Shown here piece after piece: positions 12,233 through 21,526 of a stretch of DNA of 64,000 nt. The first letter of the stretch is position 1; every line of letters begins with the position of its first letter. Source of the DNA: Pseudomonas bijieensis (GTDB lineage Bacteria; Pseudomonadota; Gammaproteobacteria; Pseudomonadales; Pseudomonadaceae); the NCBI RefSeq assembly GCF_013347965.1, contig NZ_CP048810.1, positions 5,827,501 through 5,891,500 of the forward strand, given 5' to 3'. The translations under genes were made by a program, and so were the position numbers. The notes below the pieces were generated by a model. It made no database searches, was not told the DNA's origin, and worked only from the letters and a program-made list of their open reading frames with translations.

Positions 12233-12883
12233 CTAGTATCGAATCAAATGGCCGCTGGCGGCGAGTAACTGGCCGTCCAGTGAGGCACCGCGATCGTCGA
12301 GGGTCAGCCGTCCTTCGGCAAACCAACGCACGGCCATCGGGTAGATCTGGTGCTCGCGGGCGTGAACCCGTTGCGCCAGGCTTTGCGGCGTGTCGTGCAA
12401 CTCTACCGGTATTACTGCCTGTACGACCAGTGGTCCGCCATCGAGTTCCTCGGTGACAAAGTGCACCGAGCAGCCGTGCTCAGTGTCTCCGGCCTCCAGC
12501 GCCCGCTGGTGAGTGTGTAACCCTTTGTATTTGGGCAGCAGCGAGGGATGGATATTGAACAGGCGGCCCTGGTAGTGACGCACGAAGCCGGCGCTGAGGA
12601 TGCGCATGAAACCAGCGAGGACCACCAGTTGCGGATTGAAGATGTCGATCTGTTCGATCAGCGCGGCGTCGAAGGCTTCGCGGCCCTCGAACGCCTTGTG
12701 ATCGAGGACGCGGGTGTCGATCCCCGCATCCTTGGCGCGTTGCAGGCCGTAGGCGTCGGCGCGGTTGGAAATCACCGCGCGGATACGGACCGGGCTGTCG
12801 CCGGTCCGTGTGCTGTCGATCAGGGCCTGCAAGTTACTGCCGGTGCCGGACAGCAGCACCACCACGTCACAGGTTGCGGACAT
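12233..12883 (-). CDS. purN: Phosphoribosylglycinamide formyltransferase
   Basis: A 216-residue folate-dependent GAR transformylase, the third step of purine synthesis. The phosphate loop is SGTGSNLQAL (12-21) and the catalytic triad is present: N110 and H112 in FNIHPSLLPKYKG, and D148 in EELDGG. It overlaps purM by one base (TGATG), so the two are coupled. Confidence 0.96.
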   Translation of the reverse strand: MSATCDVVVLLSGTGSNLQALIDSTRTGDSPVRIRAVISNRADAYGLQRAKDAGIDTRVLDHKAFEGREAFDAALIEQIDIFNPQLVVLAGFMRILSAGFVRHYQGRLFNIHPSLLPKYKGLHTHQRALEAGDTEHGCSVHFVTEELDGGPLVVQAVIPVELHDTPQSLAQRVHAREHQIYPMAVRWFAEGRLTLDDRGASLDGQLLAASGHLIRY

Positions 12884-13941
12884 CAGTGCGCCTTAAGGTT
12901 TTTCAGCTCGACCTGGGCAGCGCCTTCGGCGGCGGTGGCGATCTGGCCGATGACCCAAGGCTGCTCGCCGGCTTCACGCAGTACGTTCAGGGCCGTCTCG
13001 ACGTGCTCCTGGGCCACGCAGATGACCATGCCCACGCCGCAGTTCAGCACGCGGTGCATTTCGGTTTCATCGACGTTGCCTTTTTCTTGCAGCCAGTCGA
13101 ACACCGCCGGGCGGGTCCAGCTTGCCACGTCGACCACAGCCTGGGCGCCTTTTGGCAGTACGCGCGGGATGTTGTCCAGCAGGCCGCCACCGGTGATGTG
13201 GGCCATGGCCTTGACGGCACCGGTGTCCTTGATCAGCTTGAGCAGTGGCTTGACGTAGATGCGAGTCGGGGCCATCAGCAGGTCGGCCAGGGGCTTGCCG
13301 TCGAGCTGGGTGTTCTCGATGTCGGCACCGGAGACTTCGATGATCTTGCGGATCAGCGAGTAGCCGTTGGAATGCGGGCCGGAGGACGGCAGGGCGAGCA
13401 AGGCATCGCCGGTGGCGACTTTCGAGCCGTCGATGATCTCGGCCTTCTCCACGACGCCGACGCAGAAGCCAGCCAGGTCGTAGTCTTCGCCTTCGTACAT
13501 GCCAGGCATTTCAGCGGTTTCGCCGCCGACCAGGGAGCAGCCGGACAGTTCGCAGCCAGCGCCGATGCCGGTCACCACTTGGGCGGCGGTGTCGACATTC
13601 AGTTTGCCGGTGGCGTAGTAATCGAGGAAGAACAGCGGCTCGGCGCCGCAGACCACCAGGTCGTTCACGCACATGGCCACCAGGTCGATGCCGATGCTGT
13701 CGTGCTTGTTCAGGTTCAGCGCCAGGCGCAGCTTGGTGCCGACGCCGTCGGTGCCCGAGACCAGCACCGGTTGCTTGTAGCCGGCCGGGATCTCGCAGAG
13801 GGCGCCGAAACCGCCCAGGCCGCCCATGACTTCCGGACGCGCAGTGCGCTTGGCGACGCTCTTGATGCGTTCGACCAATGCTTCACCGGCGTCGATGTCT
13901 ACACCGGCGTCCTTGTAGCTCAGGGAGGGTTGCTTGCTCAT
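12883..13941 (-). CDS. purM: Phosphoribosylformylglycinamidine cyclo-ligase
   Basis: A 352-residue AIR synthetase, the fifth step of purine synthesis. Family features are visible: [15 protein letters not shown] at the N-terminus, the ATP-binding [10 protein letters not shown] region, [31 protein letters not shown], and the [11 protein letters not shown] loop. It is first in the purM-purN-DUF3108 operon. The purM start is followed upstream by an intergenic region of about 365 bases shared with the divergent DUF2066 operon. Confidence 0.97.
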   Translation of the reverse strand: MSKQPSLSYKDAGVDIDAGEALVERIKSVAKRTARPEVMGGLGGFGALCEIPAGYKQPVLVSGTDGVGTKLRLALNLNKHDSIGIDLVAMCVNDLVVCGAEPLFFLDYYATGKLNVDTAAQVVTGIGAGCELSGCSLVGGETAEMPGMYEGEDYDLAGFCVGVVEKAEIIDGSKVATGDALLALPSSGPHSNGYSLIRKIIEVSGADIENTQLDGKPLADLLMAPTRIYVKPLLKLIKDTGAVKAMAHITGGGLLDNIPRVLPKGAQAVVDVASWTRPAVFDWLQEKGNVDETEMHRVLNCGVGMVICVAQEHVETALNVLREAGEQPWVIGQIATAAEGAAQVELKNLKAH

Positions 13942-14306
13942 GATCCAGGCCTTTAGGGGGGATTTCTGGGTAACGACCGACCGCCGGGGCCATTGAATAA
14001 CCGCTGTACGAATTATTCCGGATGCCCAGCCATTGCCGGTCTGCGAAGGCGCGCGATTTTATCAGGCTTGAGGGGCAGCGGCCATCCTCGCGCCGACGGG
14101 CAGGGACATATCCACGGAAAAAAACCGATATTTCTTATATTGGTACTGTGTAGCGCGTCTGTATAAGGTGTAGCGGTAACCGGTTATGGTGATGACAGTG
14201 CGAAACTTCCACCGGGCGTGTGAATGTTTTGCCGGGTGCTGTGGTCACAGCCATGCTCAATCTTCTTCACACGGCCTGTTCCAGCCGTTATGTCCGGGAA
14301 TCTTCC
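13942..14306. promoter_or_regulatory. Divergent promoter region between purM and the DUF2066-perM-hda operon
   Basis: No gene is seen. A sigma-70-like candidate for the rightward genes lies at 14140-14167 (TTGGTA, 16 bases, TATAAG). A 10-bp palindrome TAACCGGTTA lies just downstream at 14177-14186 and could be an operator; this is inference from sequence alone. Confidence 0.45.
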
Positions 14307-15365
14307 ATGCGTTTGTTCAAGTTCTTGTCCGTGGGCTGCCTGTCGCTGATCAGCCTGGCGAGCCATGCCGAAACCCTCAACGGCCTCTATCAGGTGTTCG
14401 AACCAGTCACCAGCCAGACGCCGGAGGAGCGCAACCAGGCGACCCTGCGCGCCTTGGATACGCTGGTGCTGCGCCTGACCGGCGATGCCAAGGCGGCCCA
14501 GAACCCAGGCCTGGCAGCGATTCGCCAGGATCCGCAGCAAATCATTCTTCAATATGGCTACGATGCTGGCCCGCCGGAAAGCCTCAAGGTCGACTTCGAC
14601 CCAGCGAGCACTGATCGGGCCTTGCGCTCGGCAGGGTTGTCGCTGTGGAGCGCGAACCGGCCATCGATCCTGGGTTGGTGGCTGAATGACTCGGCCGAGG
14701 GTTCCAGCCTGGTGGGCGATGGCCAGGCCAGCGCCACGCCGCTGCGACGTGCCGCCCAGCATCGGGGCCTGGCGCTGCACTTGCCGTTGGCTGACCTGAG
14801 CGAGCAGATCGTCGCCACCGCGCCAAACCTGGAAGGCAGCGATCCGGCGCCGTTGCGCGATGCCTCGGAACGCTACGCGACGGACGCCTTGCTGGCGGTC
14901 CACGCCAAGGAAGAAGGTGGTCAGTGGCATGGCACCTGGCGCCTGTGGCTGGGGGACCAGCGCGAGCAGGGCACAGCCCAGGGTGCCGATCCTGCGGCCC
15001 TGGCCGATGCGGTCATGCTCGCGGTGAGTCAGCGTCTGGCGCCGCGTTTCGTCGCCAAGCCGGGCGTGGCCACCGAGCAATTGCTGGAAGTGCAGGGCAT
15101 GAACCTGGAGCGTTACGCGGCGCTAGGGCGTTTGCTCGAGCCGTTCGGTGGGCAGTTGCAGCGGGTTGAAGGGGACCGGATCGTCTATCGGGTCAACGGC
15201 AGTGCCGAACAGCTGAAGGCGCAGTTGGCCCTGGCCAAACTGCAGGAAATTCCACCCGGCGAGGCCGTCGCGCCAGTGCCTGTGGCGCCGCCAGCCGCCG
15301 ATGGTTCGGTCCCGGTTGCAGCGCCAGCGCCTGCGCCAGCAGCCAATTTGCGGTTCCGTTGGTAG
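14307..15365 (+). CDS. DUF2066 domain exported protein
   Basis: A 352-residue protein starting MRLFKFLSVGCLSLISLASHAE, a clear Sec signal peptide with an SHA cleavage motif. DUF2066 covers most of the mature protein (LYQVFEPVTSQTPEERNQAT near the start of the mature part). The last 40 residues are a low-complexity Pro/Ala/Val tail. The frame is open for 29 codons upstream, but the ATG at 14307 places the signal peptide at the N-terminus. The function is unknown. It is the first gene of a rightward cluster with a PerM-type permease and hda, an arrangement conserved in Pseudomonas. Confidence 0.85.
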   Translation: MRLFKFLSVGCLSLISLASHAETLNGLYQVFEPVTSQTPEERNQATLRALDTLVLRLTGDAKAAQNPGLAAIRQDPQQIILQYGYDAGPPESLKVDFDPASTDRALRSAGLSLWSANRPSILGWWLNDSAEGSSLVGDGQASATPLRRAAQHRGLALHLPLADLSEQIVATAPNLEGSDPAPLRDASERYATDALLAVHAKEEGGQWHGTWRLWLGDQREQGTAQGADPAALADAVMLAVSQRLAPRFVAKPGVATEQLLEVQGMNLERYAALGRLLEPFGGQLQRVEGDRIVYRVNGSAEQLKAQLALAKLQEIPPGEAVAPVPVAPPAADGSVPVAAPAPAPAANLRFRW

Positions 15366-15397
15366 GTTTTCTTTCTTTATATAGCTAGGAGTGGTTC

Positions 15398-16471
15398 ATG
15401 GGCGATACGCGGCGTTGGTTCTGGTTGGGTGGGGTCGCCCTGCTGTTCGCGTTTATCTATCTGCTGCATCCGATCCTCACGCCGTTCCTGGTTGCGCTGT
15501 TGTTGGCCTATCTGTTTGACCCGGTGGTGGATCGCCTGGAAAAACTCGGCCTGTCGCGGACCTGGGGTGTGGTGACGGTCTTTGCGTTGTTCACTTTGAT
15601 CGTGGTCGCGCTGTTGCTGGTGCTGATACCAATGCTCGCCAAGCAACTGCTGCGCCTGTACGAATTGGCGCCGCAGATGCTCGATTGGTTGCAGCACAGC
15701 GCGGTGCCGTGGGTGCAGTCGAAACTGGGGTTGTCGGACGGTTTCTGGAAGTTCGACAAGGTCAAGGCCGCCATCAGCGAGCACATGGGCCAGACCACCG
15801 ACATAGTCGGAGTGGTGTTGAGCCAGGCCACGGCTTCGAGCCTGGCGTTGATCGGCTGGCTGGCGAACCTGGTGCTGATTCCCGTGGTGGCTTTCTACCT
15901 GCTGCGGGATTGGGATCTGATGATGGCCAAGATCCGCAGCCTGCTGCCACGTCATCGCGAAGAACGCATCATGACCCTGACCGGCGAATGCCACGAAGTG
16001 CTGGGGGCGTTCGTGCGCGGACAACTGCTGGTGATGGTGGCCCTGGGTTTCATCTATGCGGCTGGGTTGATGTTGGTCGGGTTGGAACTGGGACTGTTGA
16101 TCGGCTTGATCGCCGGGCTGGCGGCCATCGTGCCGTACATGGGCTTTGTGATCGGGATTGGCGCGGCATTGATCGCCGGGTTGTTCCAGTTCGGCGGCGA
16201 CTTGTACCCGATGGTGGGTATCGTGGCAGTGTTCATGGTCGGGCAGGCCCTGGAGGGCATGGTGCTGACGCCGCTGTTGGTGGGCGACCGCATTGGTCTG
16301 CATCCCGTGGCTGTGATCTTCGCAATCCTGGCAGGGGGCGAGTTGTTCGGCTTTACCGGGATCCTGCTGGCGTTGCCGGTGGCGGCGGTGATCATGGTGC
16401 TGGTGCGTCATATGCACGATCTGTACAAAGATTCGGACATCTACAGCGGCGCCGAAGACCCTGACCTGTAG
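15398..16471 (+). CDS. AI-2E (PerM) family permease
   Basis: A 357-residue inner-membrane protein of the AI-2E/PerM family with about eight predicted helices. Two hydrophobic segments at the N-terminus (ALLFAFIYLLHPILTPFLVA and VVTVFALFTLIVVALLLVLI) are followed by a long periplasmic stretch rich in charged residues, and then the C-terminal block with the family motif VPYMGFVIG. Members have been proposed to export autoinducer-2 or to act as sodium/proton antiporters, so the substrate is not settled. TAGGAG stands 7 bases before the ATG. Confidence 0.85.
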   Translation: MGDTRRWFWLGGVALLFAFIYLLHPILTPFLVALLLAYLFDPVVDRLEKLGLSRTWGVVTVFALFTLIVVALLLVLIPMLAKQLLRLYELAPQMLDWLQHSAVPWVQSKLGLSDGFWKFDKVKAAISEHMGQTTDIVGVVLSQATASSLALIGWLANLVLIPVVAFYLLRDWDLMMAKIRSLLPRHREERIMTLTGECHEVLGAFVRGQLLVMVALGFIYAAGLMLVGLELGLLIGLIAGLAAIVPYMGFVIGIGAALIAGLFQFGGDLYPMVGIVAVFMVGQALEGMVLTPLLVGDRIGLHPVAVIFAILAGGELFGFTGILLALPVAAVIMVLVRHMHDLYKDSDIYSGAEDPDL

Positions 16472-16640
16472 GGCAAATGATGGGTGGGGTGTCAGGGAAA
16501 CTGACGCTCCGCGCCCTTGCCGCTGCAAACCTTTGATTTTGCTCGTGGTCCGGCGCATTGTGCGGTCCGCGTCACGGGTATAAACTTTGCGCACTTTACA
16601 CAGAGGCCACTAACGGTTCCTTGGGAACTGTTCAGTCAGC

Positions 16641-17345
16641 ATGAAACCGATTCAGCTGCCCCTAGGTGTGCGTCTGCGTGATGACGCCACCTTTATCAAC
16701 TACTACCCAGGCGCCAATGCCGCTGCACTCGGCTATGTCGAGCGGCTTTGCGAAGCCGACGCCGGCTGGACCGAGAGCCTGATTTACCTGTGGGGCAAGG
16801 ATGGGGTAGGGCGCACGCACTTGTTGCAGGCGGCTTGCCTGCGCTTCGAGCAATTGGGCGAACCTGCGGTGTACCTGCCGTTGGCCGAGTTGCTCGATCG
16901 CGGCGTGGAAATCCTCGACAACCTGGAACAGTACGAACTGGTTTGCCTGGACGATCTCCAGGCCGTGGCCGGCAAGGCTGATTGGGAAGAGGCGCTGTTT
17001 CATCTGTTCAATCGGTTGCGCGACAGTGGTCGACGCTTGCTGATCGCCGCATCGACGTCACCGCGGGAGCTGCCAGTGAAGCTGGCGGACCTCAAGTCCC
17101 GTCTCACCCTGGCGCTGATTTTCCAGATGCGCCCGCTGTCCGACGAAGACAAGCTCCGTGCCTTGCAGTTGCGCGCTTCCCGACGTGGCCTGCACCTGAC
17201 CGACGAAGTCGGGCATTTCATCCTCACCCGTGGCACCCGCAGCATGAGTGCATTGTTCGAGCTGCTCGAACGCCTCGACCAGGCCTCACTCCAGGCCCAG
17301 CGCAAGCTGACTATTCCTTTTTTGAAAGAAACCTTGGGTTGGTAG
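16641..17345 (+). CDS. hda: DnaA regulatory inactivator Hda
   Basis: A 234-residue DnaA-like AAA+ protein. It starts MKPIQLPLGVRL, which contains the beta-clamp-binding motif (QLPLGV) of Hda. With the sliding clamp it stimulates ATP hydrolysis by DnaA and so prevents re-initiation. The Walker A is degenerate (WGKDGVGRTHLLQA), the Walker B is LVCLDDLQAV, and an ISLR/sensor region follows. It lacks the DNA-binding domain IV of DnaA. It is third in the DUF2066-perM-hda run, 169 bases after perM. Confidence 0.93.
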   Translation: MKPIQLPLGVRLRDDATFINYYPGANAAALGYVERLCEADAGWTESLIYLWGKDGVGRTHLLQAACLRFEQLGEPAVYLPLAELLDRGVEILDNLEQYELVCLDDLQAVAGKADWEEALFHLFNRLRDSGRRLLIAASTSPRELPVKLADLKSRLTLALIFQMRPLSDEDKLRALQLRASRRGLHLTDEVGHFILTRGTRSMSALFELLERLDQASLQAQRKLTIPFLKETLGW

Positions 17346-17557
17346 AACCTTTCCAACTAGTGGCTCTTAGCCTGCTTTGGACACGGCGAAACCCGCGGCC
17401 CTGCTGGGTTGCAGGCCTCGTGAGATTCAAAATGGGCTTAAGCGCTTAGATGTAAACGTAAAACCGAGAAGTCACATTTGCATCGATTGAATTTGCAAAT
17501 GAGGTTGATAGAAGGCATAGTCTCGCCATCTTTACTACTTCAGCCACGGTCGTGCCC

Positions 17558-18184
17558 ATGCTAAATCGCTTCGCACCCCTCGTGCCTCTCGCACTCGTTA
17601 CCCTGTTGTTCGGTTGCGCTGCCCACTCTCCAGTGTCCCAGCAAGAGCAACAACCACAGGTCAAGAACTCCGTTACCGCCCAGTCTTCCTCCGTTGCGTT
17701 CCAGGAAGAAATGGCCTCCGACAAAGAGCTCGCAGCCTTCGCCGGCAGCAAGCCTTACCAGCTTCCAGTACTGGCCGACAGCATCCTGGAACGCGGCATG
17801 TCGTTGATCGGTACTCGCTACCGTTTTGGCGGGACCTCTGAAGCCGGCTTCGATTGCAGCGGTTTCATCGGTTACCTGTTCCGCGAAGAAGCCGGCATGA
17901 ACCTGCCGCGCTCCACCCGTGAAATGATCAACGTGAACGCCCCACTGGTAGCACGCAACCAGTTGGAGCCCGGTGACCTGCTGTTCTTCAGCACCAACGG
18001 TCGTCGTGGTCGCGTCAGTCACGCCGGTATCTACCTGGGTGACAACCAGTTCATCCATTCCAGCAGCCGCCGCAGCGGTGGCGTGCGGATCGACAGCCTG
18101 GGCGACAGCTACTGGAGCAAGACCTTCATCGAAGCCAAGCGCGCCCTCGCCATGGCACCGACTGTGATGACTGCTCGCAAGTAA
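17558..18184 (+). CDS. NlpC/P60 peptidoglycan hydrolase lipoprotein (first copy)
   Basis: A 208-residue lipoprotein. The signal peptide ends in the lipobox LLFGC (C20). The NlpC/P60 domain, about 75-205, has the nucleophile C100 in GFDCSGFIGYLF, H155 in RVSHAGIYLG, and a third polar residue H167 in FIHSSS. It probably cleaves the gamma-D-Glu-meso-DAP or L-Ala-gamma-D-Glu link in the periplasm. A GTG two codons upstream is also in frame; the ATG at 17558 is chosen because it opens with the signal peptide. A related gene follows at 18350. Confidence 0.88.
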   Translation: MLNRFAPLVPLALVTLLFGCAAHSPVSQQEQQPQVKNSVTAQSSSVAFQEEMASDKELAAFAGSKPYQLPVLADSILERGMSLIGTRYRFGGTSEAGFDCSGFIGYLFREEAGMNLPRSTREMINVNAPLVARNQLEPGDLLFFSTNGRRGRVSHAGIYLGDNQFIHSSSRRSGGVRIDSLGDSYWSKTFIEAKRALAMAPTVMTARK

Positions 18185-18267
18185 GCACACAGTTTGTAAG
18201 GCAAACTTAAAGTCTTACTTGAAGTTTGCCACATAGTCGCTAGAATCCTTGATCATTGATTGATGGC

Positions 18268-18305
18268 AATCCGCCTGCGTACTACGCAGGCGGATTCGTT
18301 TTCAT
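18268..18305 (+). terminator. Rho-independent terminator after the first NlpC/P60 gene
   Basis: The stem ATCCGCCTGCG/CGCAGGCGGAT with a TACTA loop is followed by TCGTTTTC. Confidence 0.75.
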
Positions 18306-18349
18306 GCCCACGGCAGAAAAGCCGCATCCAGATCAGGATTGTTCTGCAT

Positions 18350-18871
18350 ATGTCGACGTCGGCCCGCCTCGCTCTCATGTTCCTCGCCGCGCTGCTCAGT
18401 GCGTGTGCCAGCCGTACACCGCCGCCGGCACCGGTGGTCTTTGCCCCCTCGCAATCCTTTTCCCCGGCCGCCGAAGATGTGCTCTTCCGAGCGCTGGGCC
18501 TGGTGGGGACGCCGTACCGTTGGGGGGGTAACACACCGGATTCGGGTTTTGATTGCAGTGGCCTGATTGGTTATGTCTACCGCGACGCCGCTGGCATTTC
18601 CTTGCCGCGCTCAACCCGCGAAATGATCGGCATGCGTGCTCCCGATGTCGGCAAGGAAGCCTTGCAGACTGGCGACCTGATTTTCTTTGCCACCAACGGC
18701 GGCTCCCAGGTCAGCCACGCCGGGATCTATGTGGGCGAGGGGCGTTTTGTTCATGCGCCGGCCACTGGCGGTACGGTCAAGCTCGATAGCCTGTCCAAGG
18801 CTTATTGGCAGAAGGCCTACCTGAGCGCCAAGCGGGTGTTGCAGCCGGAGCATCTGGCGCGTAATCCCTGA
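18350..18871 (+). CDS. NlpC/P60 peptidoglycan hydrolase lipoprotein (second copy)
   Basis: A 173-residue lipoprotein paralogous to the gene just upstream. The lipobox ends at C19 (LLSAC), followed by a Pro-rich linker. The NlpC/P60 domain covers about 45-170 with C69 (GFDCSGLIGYVY), H123 (QVSHAGIYVG) and H135 (FVHAPA). Alignable blocks such as ISLPRSTREMIG and GDLIFFATNGG match NLPRSTREMIN and GDLLFFSTNGR in the first copy, so this is a tandem duplication. The ATG at 18350 has AGGA about 8 bases upstream; 30 upstream codons also read open but include the terminator of the first copy. Confidence 0.88.
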   Translation: MSTSARLALMFLAALLSACASRTPPPAPVVFAPSQSFSPAAEDVLFRALGLVGTPYRWGGNTPDSGFDCSGLIGYVYRDAAGISLPRSTREMIGMRAPDVGKEALQTGDLIFFATNGGSQVSHAGIYVGEGRFVHAPATGGTVKLDSLSKAYWQKAYLSAKRVLQPEHLARNP

Positions 18872-18888
18872 GTTGTTGTTGCCCTGAT

Positions 18889-18977
18889 CTGTGGGAGCAA
18901 AGCTTGCTCGCGAAACAGGCGCCTCGATCTCTGACAGACCGCATCGCTTCCATCGCGGGCAAGCCTTGCTCCCACAG
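18889..18977. repeat. REP pair (inverted, one half divergent)
   Basis: CTGTGGGAGCAAAGCTTGCT on the left and GGCAAGCCTTGCTCCCACAG on the right. The right half has CGCGGGC in place of CGCGAGC, so this copy has decayed. Confidence 0.85.
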
Positions 18978-19008
18978 TTCGGGCGGCGCTCACAAGGGTG
19001 TGTCGGCC

Positions 19009-20319
19009 TTATTTGCCTGACACCCGCCAAATCTTGTTCCCCACATCATCCGCCACCAACAACCCGCCCTGCTTATCGATCACCACGCCCACTGGCCGGC
19101 CCTGGGCTTTTTCGTCGGCATTCAGGAAACCGGTCAACACATCCACCGGTTGCCCTACTGGCTTGCCGCCGTTGAACGGTACGAAAATCACTTTGTAACC
19201 ACTGTGGGGCTTACGGTTCCAGGAGCCATGCTGGCCGACGAAAGCCCCTTCGGTAAACGGTGCGGGCAAGGTGCTGCCCTCGGCGAAGCTCAGGCCCAAT
19301 GAAGCGGTGTGGGGGCCGACGGCGTAGTCCGGGGCGATGGCCTTGGCCACCAGCGTCGGGTTCTGCGGTTCGACCCGGGTATCGACGTGCTGCCCGTAGT
19401 AGCTGTAGGGCCAGCCATAGAATGCGCCGTCCTTGACCGACGTGATGTAGTCCGGCACCAGGTCGCTGCCGATCTCATCCCGCTCGTTCACCGCCGTCCA
19501 CAGCGCGCCGCTGCGGGGCTCCCAGGCCAGGCCGTTGGGGTTGCGCAGGCCCGAGGCGAAGATCCGGTGATTGCCGCTGGCACGGTCCACTTCCCAAATG
19601 GCCGCGCGACCCTCTTCGGCCTCCATGCCATTTTCCGCGACGTTGCTGTTCGAGCCCGTGGTGACGTACAACTTGCTGCCATCGCGGCTGGCAATCACGT
19701 TCTTGGTCCAGTGGTGGTTGAGCGTGCCCCCGGGCAGATCGACAACCTTGGTCGGTTGCGCCTTGATTTGCGTGTCGCCGTCCTTGTAGGGGAAGCGGAT
19801 CAGTCGGTCGGTATCGGCCACGTACAGGTCATTGCCCACCAGGGTCATGCCGAACGGCGAGTTGAGGTTTTCCAGGAACACCGTGCGGGTTTCGGCGATG
19901 CCGTCGTGATTGGCGTCGCGCAACAGTGTGATGCGATTGGGGCTTGGCACTCCGGCGCCGGCGCGGCCCATGACCTTTTTCATCACCCAGCCACGGATGC
20001 CCTTGGCGTCGTCCGGCTTGGGCGGAGCGTTGGTTTCGGCCACCAGCACATCACCGTTGGGCAACACATACAGCCAGCGCGGATGGTCCAGCCCTTCAGC
20101 GAACGCGCCCACTTGCAGGCCCTGGGCTGGGGTTGGCTTGGCGCCTTCGGGCCAGCCGATGGCTTCGGCGATGTTGACGGTCGGGACGAGAGTCTTGTTC
20201 GGTTCGGGCAGCTTCGGCGCAGGCCCGGTGCCATCGGACACTTGCAAGGTGGAAGACTCGCCGCAAGCGACAAGCCCGGCGGCGAGGGCGACGATCAGGA
20301 GATGGGGTGGCTTGAGCAT
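19009..20319 (-). CDS. Sorbosone dehydrogenase-like PQQ-type lipoprotein
   Basis: A 436-residue predicted lipoprotein (LVACG, lipid Cys C19) of the sorbosone/glucose dehydrogenase beta-propeller family (YliI-like). Blade motifs are visible: [90 protein letters not shown] and [16 protein letters not shown]. The conserved H and R residues that bind PQQ in characterised members are in these segments. The substrate is unknown; it should act in the periplasm. It stands alone on the minus strand. Confidence 0.85.
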   Translation of the reverse strand: MLKPPHLLIVALAAGLVACGESSTLQVSDGTGPAPKLPEPNKTLVPTVNIAEAIGWPEGAKPTPAQGLQVGAFAEGLDHPRWLYVLPNGDVLVAETNAPPKPDDAKGIRGWVMKKVMGRAGAGVPSPNRITLLRDANHDGIAETRTVFLENLNSPFGMTLVGNDLYVADTDRLIRFPYKDGDTQIKAQPTKVVDLPGGTLNHHWTKNVIASRDGSKLYVTTGSNSNVAENGMEAEEGRAAIWEVDRASGNHRIFASGLRNPNGLAWEPRSGALWTAVNERDEIGSDLVPDYITSVKDGAFYGWPYSYYGQHVDTRVEPQNPTLVAKAIAPDYAVGPHTASLGLSFAEGSTLPAPFTEGAFVGQHGSWNRKPHSGYKVIFVPFNGGKPVGQPVDVLTGFLNADEKAQGRPVGVVIDKQGGLLVADDVGNKIWRVSGK

Positions 20320-20449
20320 GCTGGCTTCCCTATGAATGCATGTAGTTATTCATAGAGGAGCGTAGACGCGCGATGGTTCAACTGTGGATATGGCAGTCAG
20401 TCAGGCATTGCTGTGGTGTCTATGGATGTTGTATCTGCTGAAAATCCAA

Positions 20450-20477
20450 TGTGGGAGCGAGCTTGCTCGCTCCCACA
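20450..20477. repeat. Compact REP palindrome
   Basis: Perfect 13-base arms, TGTGGGAGCGAGC and GCTCGCTCCCACA, with a TT loop, next to the 3' end of the minus-strand gene at 20495. Confidence 0.85.
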
Positions 20478-20494
20478 GATCGTTCCTGAAGGAA

Positions 20495-21079
20495 TCAACC
20501 GTGGGCCTGTTTGAACAGTACCGCGATGCCTGGGTGATAATGCCCGGCTTCGTTGCGCAACTTGCGATAGGCGTAAGGGAAGTACCAGGCCACGGCGCAG
20601 GTGTTCTCCTTCTGCAGGTCGTCGACCATGTCCTGCAATTCTTCGGGCGTGGCGCTTTGCTGGGCCTTTTGTGGTGAGACGAACAGGCAGCCCAGCTTCA
20701 GGTCGCTGGCGTAGCTGATGCGTTTGGCGTCGCTGGTGGCTTCCGACAGCGGTTGGGTCAGGTTCAGGTTGGTGACCTTGGGCCAGCGTTGGGTGGCTTG
20801 GATAAAGGCGCGCTCATCGGCGCCGGCGATGAACAGATCGGCGCTGACGTTGCGTTCGCCTTCTTCATTCTGCTTGCGGGTCGGCGCGCTCTGCAGCGTG
20901 ACCATCTCGGCCATCCAGGCGGCAGCCGACAACAGGCCAAGGTTGGCCCGTTCATCGAACCAGTACGGGGTGTCGTTATCGCCGCGCACGGCGTTGTAGC
21001 GGTCGATACAATCAAACCAGCGTTCCAGCACCGGGCGCAGGAATTCCAGCTTTGGATTGCTGATGAGCATGCCTTGCAT
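20495..21079 (-). CDS. Conserved hypothetical protein
   Basis: A 194-residue soluble protein, MQGMLISNPKLEFLRPVL..., without signal peptide or membrane helix. It has a Trp-rich N-terminal region (RWFDCIDRY, YWFDERANLGLLSAAAWMAEM). No family is recognised. The ATG at 21079 follows AAGAGG at a 9-base spacing; the frame is open 18 codons further without a better start. It is divergent from the cobalamin riboswitch and its operon. Confidence 0.75.
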   Translation of the reverse strand: MQGMLISNPKLEFLRPVLERWFDCIDRYNAVRGDNDTPYWFDERANLGLLSAAAWMAEMVTLQSAPTRKQNEEGERNVSADLFIAGADERAFIQATQRWPKVTNLNLTQPLSEATSDAKRISYASDLKLGCLFVSPQKAQQSATPEELQDMVDDLQKENTCAVAWYFPYAYRKLRNEAGHYHPGIAVLFKQAHG

Positions 21080-21249
21080 GTTTTTGCCCTCTTGTTCTTG
21101 TGATATCGGGTCATGATGCCTATTTGATATCACTTGCCGTAGCGTGGCACAAGATTGGCGTCATTTTATTGATCGGGGCCAATGTTTGGTGCATGGCCCA
21201 TGGCGGCTTTAATTGACGCTCCACCCCCAACCCTCTAACCTTCGCCGCT

Positions 21250-21435
21250 TGTTTCAGGTGCTCTATGACCCCGGTCGATAGAGTGAAACAGGGAAGCCGG
21301 TGAGTGCACACGAACCCGGCGCTGCCCCCGCAACGGTAAATGAGTCAACGCTGTGCCTATGCCACTGTGTCGTCGACATGGGAAGGCGCGCAGCCAGGCA
21401 TTGCGCCGCTCATGAGCCCGGAGACCGGCCTGATT
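21250..21435 (+). promoter_or_regulatory. Cobalamin (B12) riboswitch
   Basis: The conserved core of an AdoCbl riboswitch is readable: GGGAAGCCGGTG, then the B12-box-type loop GCTGCCCCCGCAACGGTAAA at about 21321-21340, ending with GAGCCCGGAGACCGGCCTG near 21415-21432. It lies upstream of cobO and should turn the late B12 operon off when cobalamin is plentiful. The left boundary is approximate. Confidence 0.93.
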
Positions 21436-21441
21436 CATCCA

Positions 21442-21487
21442 ACGGCATCACGGTGGGCGATGCCAGGCTTGTTGCCGTCTTTTTTTG
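21442..21487 (+). terminator. Terminator of the cobalamin riboswitch expression platform
   Basis: An ACGGCA arm pairs with TGCCGT, with a nested GGCATC/GATGCC hairpin inside. The structure is followed by CTTTTTTTG, 40 bases before the cobO start. It would form when B12 is bound. Confidence 0.7.
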
Positions 21488-21526
21488 TGCCCGCCCGCCG
21501 TTATCCAATCCCAACGGAGAGCTCCC

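Larger units (their letters stand above)
21080..21526. other. Intergenic region carrying the B12 leader
   Basis: No gene is seen. Most of this region is the leader of the cobO operon, with the riboswitch and terminator described separately. Confidence 0.7.

Noticed and set aside
16472..16640. Small gene between perM and hda
   Set aside because: No frame with a ribosome site; taken as untranslated sequence.
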